Assembly (NCBI RefSeq): GCF_900089775.1
Contig: NZ_FLOB01000003.1
Location: 62,001 to 126,000 of the forward strand
Reading direction: 5' to 3'
Origin: Marinomonas spartinae
GTDB lineage: Bacteria > Pseudomonadota > Gammaproteobacteria > Pseudomonadales > Marinomonadaceae
Length of the DNA: 64,000 bases
Shown here piece after piece: positions 19,871 to 31,476 of this stretch (positions are counted from its first letter, which is position 1; every line of letters begins with the position of its first letter). The position numbers and the translations under genes are program-made. The notes beneath the pieces are model-generated. The model had not been told where the DNA came from. It saw only the letters and a list, made by a program, of their open reading frames with translations, and made no database searches.

Positions 19871-21111
19871 CACAGGGATACCCTTTCCGGCACAGGCTTA
19901 GTCGTTTCAAAACGAGAATACCAAGGCATCAATAAAAAATAAGAAAAATACCCCAAGGTAGCGAACTGTGAAATCCAAGTCGTCGCCTTACTAACAGGCA
20001 AGCTTCCCATCACTGCCAGCACCAGAAAACTCACCACAAAGAGGCCTAAAAAGCATTTACTTAAATACCCTTTATAGCGAATGGATCGAACAGGGCTTTT
20101 ATCCAGCCAAGGCACAAAAAACACGATAAGCACCGACGACATCATGACGACCATACCCAAGAATTTCGCATCAAGCCCGAACAGCGAAAAAGTAATGGCA
20201 CGTAACATGGCATAAAAAGGCGAAAAATACCAAGCCGCCTCTATATGCTCAGGCGTGATTAAAGGATTAGCAGGCTCAAAATTCGATTTTTCTAAAATAA
20301 ACCCAAAACCATCAGGGAAGAAGAAAATCACCACACAAAAAAGAAAAAGAAAAACAGCAATGGCTAAAATGTCTTTAGTAATAAAATAAGGAGAAAAAGG
20401 AATGCTATCCAAAGGCACGCCTTTTTTATTCACGTGCTTTTTAATATCAACGCCTTGAGGATTGTTTGAACCAACATGGCGCAGTGTCGACAAGTGTAAA
20501 TACACCAAGAACACCATCAATATAGGGAACGCAATAATATGCAATGCATAGAATCGCCCCAACGTGACACCAGACACAAGGTAATCGCCTCGAACCCACT
20601 GCTCTAAGCCTTTGCCAATCACGGGAATACTTCCAAATAGTGAGGTAATAACCTGAGCGCCCCAATAAGACATTTGCCCCCATGGCAGCAAATACCCCAT
20701 AAAGGCTTCGATCATAATGATAAAATATAGAGTCATTCCCAATAACCATACCAACTCCCTAGGACGCTGATAGGAACCGTACATCAAACCTCGTAACAAA
20801 TGAATATACAGTACGATAAACAAAGCCGAAGCACCGGTTGTATGCATATAACGAATCAACCAACCGTAGGGCACATCTCGCATAATATATTGAATAGAAG
20901 CAAAAGCATTAGCTGCGGTAGGCGTATAGCTCATTGCCAACCAAATGCCTGTGATCAGCTGATTAAATAACAGCAACATCGCCAGAACACCAAATACATA
21001 CATGGCATTCAAATTTTTGGGAACGTAGTACTCAGAGAACTGTTTTTTATAAAATGCCTTAATTGGGAAACGCTCATCCAACCAATTAATCACCCTAGAG
21101 AAAAAAACCAC
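19870..21111 (-). CDS. petB: Cytochrome b subunit of the bc1 complex
   Basis: This 413-residue membrane protein carries the two b haems and quinone sites of complex III. Visible features are the helix B region with RYMHTTGAS, GYLLPWGQMSYWGA (Qo site), a second haem-His helix (YALHIIAFPILM) and the Qo loop PFSPYFITKD. The PEWY motif is not seen as such; the region reads ITPEHIEAAWYFSPFYAML, that is AAWYFSP. Translation appears to start at a GTG whose G overlaps the petA TAG stop (TAGTG). Confidence 0.95.
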   Translation of the reverse strand: MVFFSRVINWLDERFPIKAFYKKQFSEYYVPKNLNAMYVFGVLAMLLLFNQLITGIWLAMSYTPTAANAFASIQYIMRDVPYGWLIRYMHTTGASALFIVLYIHLLRGLMYGSYQRPRELVWLLGMTLYFIIMIEAFMGYLLPWGQMSYWGAQVITSLFGSIPVIGKGLEQWVRGDYLVSGVTLGRFYALHIIAFPILMVFLVYLHLSTLRHVGSNNPQGVDIKKHVNKKGVPLDSIPFSPYFITKDILAIAVFLFLFCVVIFFFPDGFGFILEKSNFEPANPLITPEHIEAAWYFSPFYAMLRAITFSLFGLDAKFLGMVVMMSSVLIVFFVPWLDKSPVRSIRYKGYLSKCFLGLFVVSFLVLAVMGSLPVSKATTWISQFATLGYFSYFLLMPWYSRFETTKPVPERVSL

Positions 21112-21707
21112 TACGCATCTCCTTCAGCATTTTGGCCAATACCGATGACGATAACTCGATTGTTTTTAAAGTGATAAGGCGGAACAACAAGGTTGGTTGG
21201 CGCCGGGTAATGTTTATAGACTCGTCCTGCCAAATCGAAACGCGAACCATGACAAGGACAAACATATCCCCCATACCACTGCGCATCGCCATCAGACGCT
21301 GAAGTTGGTTGATAGGTTGGAGAACAACCGAGGTGGGTACAGATACCCACTAAGACTAAATATTCTGGTTTAATGGAACGATAAAGGTTATCGGCATAGG
21401 CAGGCTGTTGATCAACAGAAGACAAAGGATCCACCAACTGCTCGTTTAGCTTTGGCAAATCGTTAATGGTTTGAGCCGTACGTCGCACTATCCAAACGGG
21501 CTTTCCTTGCCAAGCAATCGTCATTTGCTGACCTTCCTCAAGCTTACTTACATCAACTTGAACAGGGGCACCAGATGCTCTTGCCGCATCACTAGGCTGC
21601 CAAGAACACAAAAAAGGCACGGCGACACCGACACCCCCGACCACTCCCAAAGCGGTGGTCGAGCCAACCAAAAATCGACGACGACTTTTATTGATTTTTT
21701 CTTCCAA
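21111..21707 (-). CDS. petA: Rieske iron-sulfur subunit of the bc1 complex
   Basis: This 198-residue protein carries the [2Fe-2S] cluster of complex III. It starts with a Tat-type signal anchor (SRRRFLVG, then a hydrophobic stretch). The cluster ligands are in CTHLGC and CPCHGS, and the Pro loop follows (PAPTNL). The start appears to be a TTG, because no in-frame ATG or GTG precedes the RR motif. petB follows with a 1-base overlap. Confidence 0.95.
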   Translation of the reverse strand: MEEKINKSRRRFLVGSTTALGVVGGVGVAVPFLCSWQPSDAARASGAPVQVDVSKLEEGQQMTIAWQGKPVWIVRRTAQTINDLPKLNEQLVDPLSSVDQQPAYADNLYRSIKPEYLVLVGICTHLGCSPTYQPTSASDGDAQWYGGYVCPCHGSRFDLAGRVYKHYPAPTNLVVPPYHFKNNRVIVIGIGQNAEGDA

Positions 21708-21810
21708 GCAGCTCGCACTCCATTGAACAATAACAAAACAATATTCTATTGAATAAACACAATTAACTCTATGTTCTGCCTAAAAAATACAATTCAACAA
21801 ATCGCAAAAC

Positions 21811-21841
21811 AAAAAAAACGCCTGGTGAAAAACACCAAGCG
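21811..21841 (-). terminator. Terminator of rplM-rpsI
   Basis: A 9-bp stem (21819-21827 with 21833-21841, one G-T wobble) and A5 loop is followed on the minus strand by eight T, 27 bases after the rpsI stop. Confidence 0.92.
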
Positions 21842-21867
21842 CTTTGATAGTAATCCGAAAACGAAAA

Positions 21868-22260
21868 TTAACGTTTTGAGAACTGAGGACGACGACGAGC
21901 TTTGCGTAGACCCACTTTTTTACGCTCAACTTCACGAGAGTCACGAGTAACGTAACCAGCAGAACGTAAAGTACGACGTAGAGTCTCATCGTATTGCATC
22001 AACGCACGAGTGATACCATGACGGATTGCACCGGCTTGACCAGAGATACCACCACCTTTAACAGTGATGTATACATCAAATTTTTCAGTTGCTTCTACTA
22101 GCTCAAGAGGCTGACGAACAACCATGCGAGCCGTTTCGCGACCGAAGTACTGGTCAATTGAACGGTTATTGATAACTAAGTTACCAGAACCGGCTTTAAG
22201 GAACACACGAGCGGTAGACGTTTTACGACGACCTGTACCGTAGTATTGAGTAGCTGACAT
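21868..22260 (-). CDS. rpsI: 30S ribosomal protein S9
   Basis: The 130-residue S9 has the typical N-terminus ([16 protein letters not shown]), the PLELVEA block and the basic C-terminal tail ending in FSKR, which reaches the P-site tRNA. It lies 14 bases after rplM, the conserved L13-S9 operon. Confidence 0.98.
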   Translation of the reverse strand: MSATQYYGTGRRKTSTARVFLKAGSGNLVINNRSIDQYFGRETARMVVRQPLELVEATEKFDVYITVKGGGISGQAGAIRHGITRALMQYDETLRRTLRSAGYVTRDSREVERKKVGLRKARRRPQFSKR

Positions 22261-22274
22261 AATGATCTTCCGTA

Positions 22275-22703
22275 TTAAATGTTAAGTTCTTGAGGCTGTT
22301 GCGCAGCATGTGGATGCTCTGCACCAGCATACACTTTCATTTTCTTGTGCATTGCACGGCCCAAAGGACCTTTTGGCAACATACCTTTAACGGCGATTTC
22401 AAGAACGCGCTCAGGAGCGTGATCAATCAACTTCTCGAAATTCATAGAACGCAAGCCGCCTGGGTAACCAGTGTGGCGGTAGTATTGTTTCGCAGCTGCT
22501 TTGTTACCAGTAACGTGAATTTTCTCAGCGTTGATAACAACGATGTAATCACCAGTATCAACGTGTGGAGTGTATTCCGCTTTATGCTTACCGCGTAAAC
22601 GGCGAGCGATTTCAGTAGCCAAACGGCCTAGAGTTTTGCCTTCAGCATCAACCACGAACCAGTCGCGGCGTACTTCAGCAGGCTTAGCTGTAAAAGTTTT
22701 CAT
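22275..22703 (-). CDS. rplM: 50S ribosomal protein L13
   Basis: The 142-residue L13 shows [25 protein letters not shown] N-terminus, [25 protein letters not shown] and [12 protein letters not shown]. The ATG at 22703 has AAAGGG upstream; a TTG one codon earlier is not needed. It is the first gene of the rplM-rpsI unit. Confidence 0.98.
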   Translation of the reverse strand: MKTFTAKPAEVRRDWFVVDAEGKTLGRLATEIARRLRGKHKAEYTPHVDTGDYIVVINAEKIHVTGNKAAAKQYYRHTGYPGGLRSMNFEKLIDHAPERVLEIAVKGMLPKGPLGRAMHKKMKVYAGAEHPHAAQQPQELNI

Positions 22704-22855
22704 CAAAAAACCCTTTCAATACGCGTGCTTAACGCACGCTATACCTATTATTATTGGTTGACCAAACACTTACATGTTTGAGCAACGTACACATACCTCT
22801 AAAAAGGCGAGCGAAGTATACATGAGTCTATATAAATAATAAAGCCGAATTACGG

Positions 22856-23956
22856 TTATGGACGGTGCTCCAGAGAAAGGTATTCCTCAGACTGCATCTC
22901 CAGCAAACGACTCACCGTACGATCATACTCAAAAGCTAAGCGGTCACCCTTATAAATGTCAGGAATATCAACATCTGCTGTGATGATGACCTTTACATGG
23001 CGATCATAAAACTCATCAATCAGGTTAATAAAACGCCGCGCTAGATCATCTCGGGTCGCATCCATTTGCGGCAGATTGGAGATCAGTATCGTTGAGTAGA
23101 GTTTCGCAATCTCAATGTAATCCACCTGACTACGAGGTCCATCACATAAAGCATAAATATCAAACCAAGCCATGTCATCACAGCTTTTCACCAATGGTAT
23201 TTGACGACCCTCTATCTCGACCGCCCCACCCGCTTGAATGTGTGATGCATCAGAAATCAAACTCATAAAACGATCTTCCAGTATCTGGTCTGACTTCTCC
23301 GTAAGAGGAAAATGATATAACTTTGCCTGCTTCAAGGTACGCAAGCGATAATCAATACCACCATCAACATTCATCACTCTAGTATGCTTATTTACAAGGT
23401 CAATCGCAGGCAAGAAACGTGCTCGCTGCAAACCATTTTTGTATAAACCATCCGGCTCAATGTTCGATGTCGCCACCAGCGTGGTGCCATTCTTGAATAG
23501 CACGTCCAACAAGCCAGCTAATATCATGGCATCGGTTATGTCTGTCACAAAAAATTCATCAAAGCAAAGCACTTGAGCCTTTTCAGCAATGTCCTTACCA
23601 ACAATCTCTAGTGGATTTTTAACATGTTCATGCTTGCGCATTTCTTTATGAACCATCTGCATAAAGCGATGAAAGTGCAGACGCATTTTTTTATCGGTTG
23701 GTAGACATTCGTAAAACGTATCCATCAAATAGGTTTTTCCGCGACCTACGCCCCCCCAGAAATACAGGCCTTTCTCTACATCGACACCTTTCTTTTTACG
23801 AAAAATCCCGAACAAGCCATTAGACTCAGGTTCATTTTGGCGCGCTACCAGACGATCGAATAAATCTTGAAGAGCCAGTACTGCTTCTTCTTGCGCTGGG
23901 TCATAATGAAAATCTTCTCTTTCTAAATCTTGCTTATACCGAGTAATAGGTGTCAT
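22856..23956 (-). CDS. zapE: Cell division protein ZapE (AFG1-like ATPase)
   Basis: ZapE is a P-loop ATPase recruited late to the Z-ring. The 366-residue protein has Walker A GGVGRGKT (68-75), Walker B VLCFDEF (129-135), a sensor-type TSN segment (VATSNIEPDGLY) and the C-terminal RFINLIDEFYDRHVK block, as in the AFG1/LACE1 family. It is divergent from zapG, as in many gammaproteobacteria. Confidence 0.94.
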   Translation of the reverse strand: MTPITRYKQDLEREDFHYDPAQEEAVLALQDLFDRLVARQNEPESNGLFGIFRKKKGVDVEKGLYFWGGVGRGKTYLMDTFYECLPTDKKMRLHFHRFMQMVHKEMRKHEHVKNPLEIVGKDIAEKAQVLCFDEFFVTDITDAMILAGLLDVLFKNGTTLVATSNIEPDGLYKNGLQRARFLPAIDLVNKHTRVMNVDGGIDYRLRTLKQAKLYHFPLTEKSDQILEDRFMSLISDASHIQAGGAVEIEGRQIPLVKSCDDMAWFDIYALCDGPRSQVDYIEIAKLYSTILISNLPQMDATRDDLARRFINLIDEFYDRHVKVIITADVDIPDIYKGDRLAFEYDRTVSRLLEMQSEEYLSLEHRP

Positions 23957-24084
23957 TGTTGCTCATTCATTCGATTAAATTAGTGAAGACATTCTAACAA
24001 ATAGATACTTAAACAACACCTACCATGGTGTCATCGTTTGAGGATTTCAGGCTATAATGCTTTATTGATTTTTAGGAGTAAGCC

Positions 24085-24543
24085 ATGATCTTAGAAGAAT
24101 TCAACATTATTGTTTTTATTACTGGCGTAGTCGCAGGGGTCGCGGTCGCCCTTATTTTAAAGAGCATCACTACCAAAAACACAAAGAAAAACACGGTTTC
24201 AAACACTAATGCCATTACCATTAAGTCATTACAGGAAGAACTAGACAAAAAACAAGTCATTATCGATAATTTTTTCTCAGACAACAGCGATCACTTATTA
24301 GCCTTAGAAAAACGTCTTGCCGAGTTAAGAAGCAGCCTGTCAAATGGCGCAAACCAGTTAAGCCACATTCAAATAGAGCCAGCTTCTCCCTCAACACTAC
24401 AGCAAGAGCTGGCAAATGAGGACAGTTTAGCTGAGCCTCCAAGAGACTATGCACCGAAAAGTGATGATGGACAAGGCATGTTAAGTGAGAAATTTGGACT
24501 CAAAAAGCAAGCCGAATTTACCGAACCAAAGCGTACCATTTAA
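24085..24543 (+). CDS. zapG: ZapG/YhcB family inner-membrane protein (DUF1043)
   Basis: This 152-residue protein has one N-terminal membrane helix (about residues 8-27), a coiled-coil region (LQEELDKKQVIIDNFF, LLALEKRLAELRSSL) and a low-complexity tail with PPRDYAPK, the usual YhcB signature. YhcB/ZapG links the cell-wall elongation and division machineries in E. coli. Its position next to zapE and just before a degS-like gene matches the conserved zapE-zapG-degQ/S neighbourhood. AGGAG lies upstream of the ATG. Confidence 0.88.
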   Translation: MILEEFNIIVFITGVVAGVAVALILKSITTKNTKKNTVSNTNAITIKSLQEELDKKQVIIDNFFSDNSDHLLALEKRLAELRSSLSNGANQLSHIQIEPASPSTLQQELANEDSLAEPPRDYAPKSDDGQGMLSEKFGLKKQAEFTEPKRTI

Positions 24544-24629
24544 AAGCAAACTCGCGTCATACAATGACAGTCACCAGCACCTAATCCAAAGCGGCACACA
24601 AGCCGCTTTTTTGTTATTAAAACCAGTGA

Positions 24630-25391
24630 TTATGCGGGACTATCTATGTCAACAAACACCGCATCAAGACCATGCTCGTTAGACAAGAACTCCGCTATAG
24701 CTTTCGCGCCAAAACGTTCCGTCGCATGGTGCCCTGCAGCAACAAAGTGAATCCCCATTTCTCGGGCAATATGGATTGTTTGCTCAGAGACTTCGCCAGT
24801 AATATAGACATCCGCCCCAAGCTTGGCTGCCTGCTCAATATAACCTTGTGCGCCCCCTGTACATAGGGCCACCTTTTGAATAGCCTTATCATTGACTACT
24901 TCAAACAGAATGTCTCGCTGAACCGCTTGTTCAACCAAGACCTTAAACGCATCCGCTTCAATAGGCTTACCTAAACGACCTACTAAACCAATCGATTGCT
25001 CTAAAGGAAGAGAAGGCTGCAAAGGCGAACGATCCGTTAAACCTATGGCATCCGCCAAACCTGCATTGTTACCAAATACAGGATGGGCATCTAACGGCAA
25101 ATGGTAACCATATAAATTGATGTCATTTTTGATCAAAGCGGAAACTCGTCGATACTTCATTCCCACAATTTGTGGCGCCTCATTTTTCCAAAAATACCCA
25201 TGATGCACAAAAATGGCGTCGGCTTGGTAATCAATCGCCGCCTCAATTAACGCCTGACAGGCTGTTACACCGGTAACAACACGCTTAATCTCGGCTTTTC
25301 CTTCCACCTGCAAGCCATTAGGGGCATAATCCTTAAACAAGTTTGGGCTCAATGTTCGGTCTAATAACCATTCAAATTCACTACGTAGCAA
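24630..25391 (-). CDS. Nif3-like dinuclear metal centre protein (YbgI family)
   Basis: This 253-residue protein belongs to the NIF3/YbgI family, ring-shaped hexamers with a dinuclear metal site. Motifs: KDYAPNGLQVEG, VTGVTACQALIEAA, FVHHGYFW (two His), LPLDAHPVFGNN and the C-terminal AGHHATERFG with metal-binding His/Glu. The cellular role is not firmly known; a GTP cyclohydrolase I-like activity has been proposed for some members. I place the start at a TTG (25391) with GAGG 5 bases upstream. A longer frame would overlap the divergent protease gene. Confidence 0.88.
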   Translation of the reverse strand: MLRSEFEWLLDRTLSPNLFKDYAPNGLQVEGKAEIKRVVTGVTACQALIEAAIDYQADAIFVHHGYFWKNEAPQIVGMKYRRVSALIKNDINLYGYHLPLDAHPVFGNNAGLADAIGLTDRSPLQPSLPLEQSIGLVGRLGKPIEADAFKVLVEQAVQRDILFEVVNDKAIQKVALCTGGAQGYIEQAAKLGADVYITGEVSEQTIHIAREMGIHFVAAGHHATERFGAKAIAEFLSNEHGLDAVFVDIDSPA

Positions 25392-25407
25392 AACAACCTC
25401 GACATTT

Positions 25408-26460
25408 ATGACACATAAAAAACAGTGGATGCCTCTCATTATCGCCATTCTACTTGGCACTTGTATAGGATTAGGCACCCTTCTTATTCAAGAAAAAAAC
25501 AAATTAGCAGAAACGAGCTACGCCTCTTCCGTCAAAAAAGCCGCCCCTTCCGTTGTCAATATATATACTCAAACAGAATCTCCCAAGCGTATCTTAGAAC
25601 ATAACAATGACCCTCGCACAATCAACCTTGGCTCCGGTGTCATCATGTCTAAAAAAGGCTATATCTTAACCAATTATCATGTTGTGCAAAATGCCAGCCA
25701 CATTGTGATTGGTCTCCATGATGACAGACAAGCAGAAGCTAGGTTAATAGGTTCTGATCCAGCGACGGATTTAGCGGTGCTGAAAATAGATTTGCCCAAC
25801 CTCACTCCAATAGAGCTGGGAAATAGCCAGACAATTCAAGTGGGAGACAAAATCCTTGCCATCGGCAATCCTTTCGGCATTGGACAAACGGTGACAGCTG
25901 GCATCATCAGCGCCAAAGCCAGAAATAGTATTGGCCTCCATTCCCATGAGAATTTTTTACAAACCGATGCGGCGATCAACCCAGGCAACTCTGGCGGTGC
26001 ACTGGTTAATTTAAAAGGCCAACTAATTGGAATAAGCTCTGCCATTTACTCCAGCACGGGGGGCTCTCAGGGGATAGGCTTTGCCACACCCGTGAATGAT
26101 GCCCTTAAAATCATGACTCAGTTAATTAAATACGGCAAGGTAACACGCTCATACCTTGGTATGGACACTAGAAAGATCAATCAACAGTTAGCCAAGAGCC
26201 TAGACTTACCTGTTGATCATGGTTTGCTTGTCAGCAACGTTATCCAACAAAGCCCCGCAGACAAAGCAGGTATCGAAGTGGGCGATATTATCGTTAAAAT
26301 CGACAACATCCCAAGCACCAACCCCTTTGAAACCAGACAAAGAATCGCCAATATGAAACCAGGATCAGTCATTTCTCTACTTGGTGTCAGAGGACAACAA
26401 TCCTATCAAGCTAATATCAAACTAGAAAAACAACCGATAATGCAACATTCAATCAATTAG
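25408..26460 (+). CDS. degS: DegS/AlgW-type membrane-anchored serine protease
   Basis: This 350-residue HtrA protease has an N-terminal membrane anchor (about 8-27), a trypsin-like domain with catalytic His91 (TNYHVV), Asp121 (ATDLAVL) and Ser195 (GNSGGA), and one PDZ domain (about 250-340). One anchor plus one PDZ fits DegS/AlgW, the site-1 protease that senses misfolded outer-membrane proteins and cuts the anti-sigma factor RseA/MucA. It ends in TAG and a 10-bp hairpin spans the stop. Confidence 0.92.
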   Translation: MTHKKQWMPLIIAILLGTCIGLGTLLIQEKNKLAETSYASSVKKAAPSVVNIYTQTESPKRILEHNNDPRTINLGSGVIMSKKGYILTNYHVVQNASHIVIGLHDDRQAEARLIGSDPATDLAVLKIDLPNLTPIELGNSQTIQVGDKILAIGNPFGIGQTVTAGIISAKARNSIGLHSHENFLQTDAAINPGNSGGALVNLKGQLIGISSAIYSSTGGSQGIGFATPVNDALKIMTQLIKYGKVTRSYLGMDTRKINQQLAKSLDLPVDHGLLVSNVIQQSPADKAGIEVGDIIVKIDNIPSTNPFETRQRIANMKPGSVISLLGVRGQQSYQANIKLEKQPIMQHSIN

Positions 26461-26475
26461 CCCTGATTGATTGAA
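26448..26475 (+). other. Hairpin spanning the degS stop codon
   Basis: Perfect 10-bp arms (26448-26457 and 26466-26475) surround the TAG stop. No T-run follows. A second weak hairpin (26501-26505 with 26510-26514) lies downstream. Together they may end transcription between the convergent genes. Confidence 0.45.
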
Positions 26476-26554
26476 ATAAAAGCGAAGAGAAATAAAAAGC
26501 GCCATAAAAATGGCTTATAGAAAAAAACAAACCTGCACAACACTAAAGTAGGCC

Positions 26555-27124
26555 TTACTGACCTACTTTTGTTTCAACAATGTCTTTCAAACGATCCAGA
26601 CTTCTTTCAAAGTTACTACCAGCAATGCGATTAGCAAGTAAAGCCACATAGGGGCTAAGCAAACCAGCTCGAAGCTTACCTTGAATCAACCAATCAACCT
26701 TGGTTTTGCCACCAATAGACTGCAAACGAATCACATTACGAACTACATCGACCTCAGGCTTAGGCTTGACATCAAAAGTAAGTTGATTGTTTCCGATGCT
26801 AGTAATCGTAAGACTGCCGACCTTATCGGTTTTATTATAATGAATCGTAGCAGAGCGCCCTTTGGTATAAACACCATTAAAGGCTTCCACTCGACCATCA
26901 CTAATATACATCCAGTTTGGCAAGGCATTCCCATCCAACAACACAGTCATTACGGTTTGCTTGGATGAGTCTATTGTTACAGACCGCTCTACTTTATAAT
27001 TCGTTGGCAGCAACAATCCCACGATTACCACCGCCAAAATGACAAAAGCAGAAATACGCGTAACAGTGCGCAATTTATAAAGCGCTTTTGGGTGCTCAGA
27101 CGCCTTTGACTTCTTACTCGCCAT
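26555..27124 (-). CDS. SRPBCC (START-like) family protein with membrane anchor
   Basis: This 189-residue protein has a basic N-terminus, a membrane helix (about residues 22-43) and a START-like polyketide-cyclase/SRPBCC fold ([45 protein letters not shown]). The ligand is unknown. The ATG at 27124 overlaps hisD by 11 bases, with AGGG upstream; an ATG at 27145 is an alternative. It takes the place where hisC often follows hisD. Confidence 0.75.
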   Translation of the reverse strand: MASKKSKASEHPKALYKLRTVTRISAFVILAVVIVGLLLPTNYKVERSVTIDSSKQTVMTVLLDGNALPNWMYISDGRVEAFNGVYTKGRSATIHYNKTDKVGSLTITSIGNNQLTFDVKPKPEVDVVRNVIRLQSIGGKTKVDWLIQGKLRAGLLSPYVALLANRIAGSNFERSLDRLKDIVETKVGQ

Positions 27125-28445
27125 GTTGCCCTGCTGTTTGTTCATCGATAATACGATATTCAGCAGACATAGCATGCGCCTCTAAAGATTCGCCACGAGC
27201 CAGCGGAGAAGCTATTTTAGCCAGCGCACTTGCCCCTTCTGATGAACAGTTAATCAAAGAGCTACGCTTTTGAAAGTCATAAACGCCAAGCGGAGAAGAA
27301 AAACGCGCTGTACCAGATGTCGGCAACACATGGTTCGGCCCCGCACAATAATCACCCAATGCTTCAGGTGTATGTCGGCCCATAAAAATGGCACCAGCGT
27401 GACGAATCTTCTCAGCCCACTTTTCAGGCTCATCGACCGATAACTCCAAGTGTTCTGCCGCCACAATATTCGCAATATCCATGGCTTCATCCATGTCTTT
27501 AACATGCACAAACGCACCACGATTTTCCAAGGACACTTTAATAATATCACGGCGACTCTGCGTTTCGATTAAACGCTCCATAGACGCTTTAACATCATGG
27601 ATGAATTGCTTGTCAGGTGAAATTAAAATGGCTTGAGCATCTTCATCATGTTCTGCTTGAGAAAATAGATCCATGGCAATCCAGTCTGGATTTGTTTTGC
27701 CATCGCAAACCACAAGTATTTCAGATGGGCCAGCAATCATATCAATACCAACCGCACCAAATACCATACGCTTAGCTGTTGCAACAAAGATATTACCAGG
27801 ACCAACGATCTTATCTACCTTAGGAATGGAGTCTGTACCGTATGCCAAGGCTGCCACTGCCTGTGCACCGCCGATCGTAAATACACGATCTACGCCAGCA
27901 ATGTATGCAGCCGCTAAAACGATGTCATTCACAAAACCATCAGGTGTCGGTACCACCATGATAATTTCACCAACACCGGCCACTTTTGCAGGCATTACGT
28001 TCATTAATACAGAAGAAGGGTAAGCGGCCTTACCGCCAGGCACATATACCCCGACACGATCCAAAGGCGTTACCTTTTGACCAAGGATCGTTCCATCCGC
28101 TTCTTGATACTGCCAAGAAGGCTGTTTTTGACGTTCATGATAATCATGAACACGCTTAGCAGCCGCTTCTAAACTGGCAGTTAGCTCATCACTCACTCGC
28201 AATTTGGCAGCAGCCATTTCTTCACGGGAGATCTCAAGCTCAGCAGCAGACGTCACCTGACGACGATCAAACTTATTGGTAAATTCAATAACCGAGGCAT
28301 CACCATGTTGGCGTACCTGATTCACAATATTGGTTACCGCATCCTGAACTGATAAATCAGATACAGAATCCCATGCTAATAGGCTCTCTAATTCTGTTAA
28401 AAAACCATCAGAACCAGTGGAGAATTCTCTAATATTTAAATTCAC
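27114..28445 (-). CDS. hisD: Histidinol dehydrogenase
   Basis: HisD performs the last two oxidations of histidine synthesis with NAD and zinc. The 443-residue protein shows [50 protein letters not shown] (catalytic Glu-His) and [14 protein letters not shown]. The start is a GTG overlapping the hisG TAG by one base, with AGGAT upstream. Confidence 0.97.
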   Translation of the reverse strand: MNLNIREFSTGSDGFLTELESLLAWDSVSDLSVQDAVTNIVNQVRQHGDASVIEFTNKFDRRQVTSAAELEISREEMAAAKLRVSDELTASLEAAAKRVHDYHERQKQPSWQYQEADGTILGQKVTPLDRVGVYVPGGKAAYPSSVLMNVMPAKVAGVGEIIMVVPTPDGFVNDIVLAAAYIAGVDRVFTIGGAQAVAALAYGTDSIPKVDKIVGPGNIFVATAKRMVFGAVGIDMIAGPSEILVVCDGKTNPDWIAMDLFSQAEHDEDAQAILISPDKQFIHDVKASMERLIETQSRRDIIKVSLENRGAFVHVKDMDEAMDIANIVAAEHLELSVDEPEKWAEKIRHAGAIFMGRHTPEALGDYCAGPNHVLPTSGTARFSSPLGVYDFQKRSSLINCSSEGASALAKIASPLARGESLEAHAMSAEYRIIDEQTAGQHGE

Positions 28446-29089
28446 TACTTATCCTCATTATTGTCAACTGCACGACGAAGCATCTCAATAATTGGCTCAA
28501 TCTGGGCATATTTTGTTTTATAAGCCGCCTTGTTAACCACCAAACGCGAACTAATGTCGGCAATGAAATCCCGAGGCTCCAGACCGTTCGCTTTTAAGGT
28601 ATTGCCAGTATCGACAATATCCACGATCAAATCAGCTAACCCCATGATAGGAGCCAATTCCATCGCACCATAAAGCTTAATCACATCAGCCTGAATACCC
28701 TGCTCAGCGAAATAAGCTTTAGCAGTCTTAGTAAACTTAGAGGCAACTTTCAAACGGCGAGCTGGCAGAGCCTCCCCCACCACACCAGCGGTCATCAGAC
28801 GGCACTTTGCAATTTTTAAATCCACCAACTCATACAAGTTTTTGGTTGAAGCTTCCATTAATACATCTTTACCCGCGACACCGAAGTCCGCTACACCATG
28901 CTCCACGTATGTTGCCACATCCGTGGCTCGCAAAACCACTAACTTAATATTGTCATGGTTAGTATCAAAAATTAATTTACGGCTTTTATGAATATCTTCC
29001 GCAGGAATAATATTGGCTTTTTCTAATAGCGGTAAAGTTTCATCAAAAATTCGCCCTTTAGACAGGGCAATCGTCAAAGTATTACTCAT
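28445..29089 (-). CDS. hisG: ATP phosphoribosyltransferase, short form (catalytic subunit)
   Basis: HisG catalyses the first, feedback-controlled step of histidine synthesis. At 214 residues it is the short form ([52 protein letters not shown]) without the C-terminal regulatory domain. Short HisG needs the HisZ subunit, which is not in this window. It sits 1 base after the murA stop. Confidence 0.96.
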   Translation of the reverse strand: MSNTLTIALSKGRIFDETLPLLEKANIIPAEDIHKSRKLIFDTNHDNIKLVVLRATDVATYVEHGVADFGVAGKDVLMEASTKNLYELVDLKIAKCRLMTAGVVGEALPARRLKVASKFTKTAKAYFAEQGIQADVIKLYGAMELAPIMGLADLIVDIVDTGNTLKANGLEPRDFIADISSRLVVNKAAYKTKYAQIEPIIEMLRRAVDNNEDK

Positions 29090-29090
29090 A

Positions 29091-30374
<1,284 letters not shown>

Positions 30375-30611
30375 TTATTGTGCACTGTATTGCTGTGGCG
30401 TCAGTGTTTTCATGGTGACGGCATGAATCGCGCCGCTAGAGATGGCATCTTGAAGATGAGAATAAACAAGCTGCTGCCTTTTTACGGTAGACATACCTTC
30501 AAACTCCGAAGAGATAACAACAATACTAAAATTACAACCTTCACCTTCGGCAATGACCTTGCAATCGTTGATAGTGGATTCTAACAGTGCTTTAACTTCA
30601 CTTGCGTTCAC
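30375..30611 (-). CDS. ibaG: BolA family protein IbaG (YrbA)
   Basis: This 78-residue protein has the BolA fold with VISSEFEGMSTVKRQQLVYSHL, where the family His/Cys region is involved in [2Fe-2S] binding with monothiol glutaredoxin. The place directly before murA identifies IbaG rather than BolA. GGAG lies 5 bases before a GTG at 30611; another GTG two codons earlier is possible. Confidence 0.9.
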   Translation of the reverse strand: MNASEVKALLESTINDCKVIAEGEGCNFSIVVISSEFEGMSTVKRQQLVYSHLQDAISSGAIHAVTMKTLTPQQYSAQ

Positions 30612-30750
30612 AATCACTCCAGTTTTTAAATATTTACAGATAAAGACATTCTACCTTAGTCTTGCCAACTTCTTAACACCCATCCTTACAACTCAGCGTA
30701 AAAAAGCCGTCTGTTTTCGCAAGTAATCTTTGATCAAGCAGTCAAAAACA

Positions 30751-30787
30751 AAAAAATCCGAATTCAGCTAGTGAATTCGGATTTTTT
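30751..30787 (-). terminator. Terminator of the mla operon
   Basis: Perfect 15-bp arms (30751-30765 and 30773-30787) with a 7-base loop end in six A/T on each side, about 55 bases after the mlaC stop. It is followed by ibaG with no mlaB in between. Confidence 0.93.
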
Positions 30788-30839
30788 ATTTGAAATCAGT
30801 GAGCAAGAACATTCTGGATCTTGCTGGTTTCCACCCAAA

Positions 30840-31460
30840 CTAGGACTGTTTTTTAGACAACGAATCCTTCCAAGCAGTGATGGCATCATCAATATTATTT
30901 CTATTTTGCTGCATCATTACGCCAAACTGTTTGCGGAAAGTCAGTCCAAAATTGATGTTGCTAACCACCACATTACTTAATTTCCAGTTATTATTACCAT
31001 AGTCTTCCATAAAGAAGTTAATATCAATCAACTTACCCGTTTCTCGCTGAAAGGTAACATCCACTCGAACTTCATCACTACGATTTTGGGGCCCCAATGG
31101 CAACACTTTAATCTTGTTAGGATCTAAATCCAACAAGGAGCCGCCATAGGTTTTCAACAGAGTTTCCTTAGTCACGGTAGCAAAACGAATTCGCTGCTCA
31201 GGAGTCGCCCGACGATAGTACTTACCCATCACTTTCTTCGCAAAATCATCAAAATTCACCACTGGCGTGAGAATTTTATCTACTTTTTTGGACAATAATG
31301 CAGGGTTATTTTTAAGCTCAGCTTTATCCGCCACAATCTGAGTGCGAAACTCGTTAACAACCTTAACGACGGTATCACGAGCGCCTTCCTGATTATCCGC
31401 CCAAACCAGGGACGAAAATAGCGCCCCTACTAAAAACATCGCGTTTATTACCTTTGACAT
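30840..31460 (-). CDS. mlaC: Phospholipid-binding protein MlaC
   Basis: MlaC carries phospholipids across the periplasm between the outer-membrane MlaA complex and MlaFED. The 206-residue protein has a signal peptide (cut near VWADNQ) and family blocks FDDFAKKVMGKYYRRATPEQRIRF and WKLSNVVVSNINFG. It is the last gene of mlaFEDC here. Confidence 0.95.
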   Translation of the reverse strand: MSKVINAMFLVGALFSSLVWADNQEGARDTVVKVVNEFRTQIVADKAELKNNPALLSKKVDKILTPVVNFDDFAKKVMGKYYRRATPEQRIRFATVTKETLLKTYGGSLLDLDPNKIKVLPLGPQNRSDEVRVDVTFQRETGKLIDINFFMEDYGNNNWKLSNVVVSNINFGLTFRKQFGVMMQQNRNNIDDAITAWKDSLSKKQS

Positions 31461-31476
31461 GGTCTACTCCAATTCA

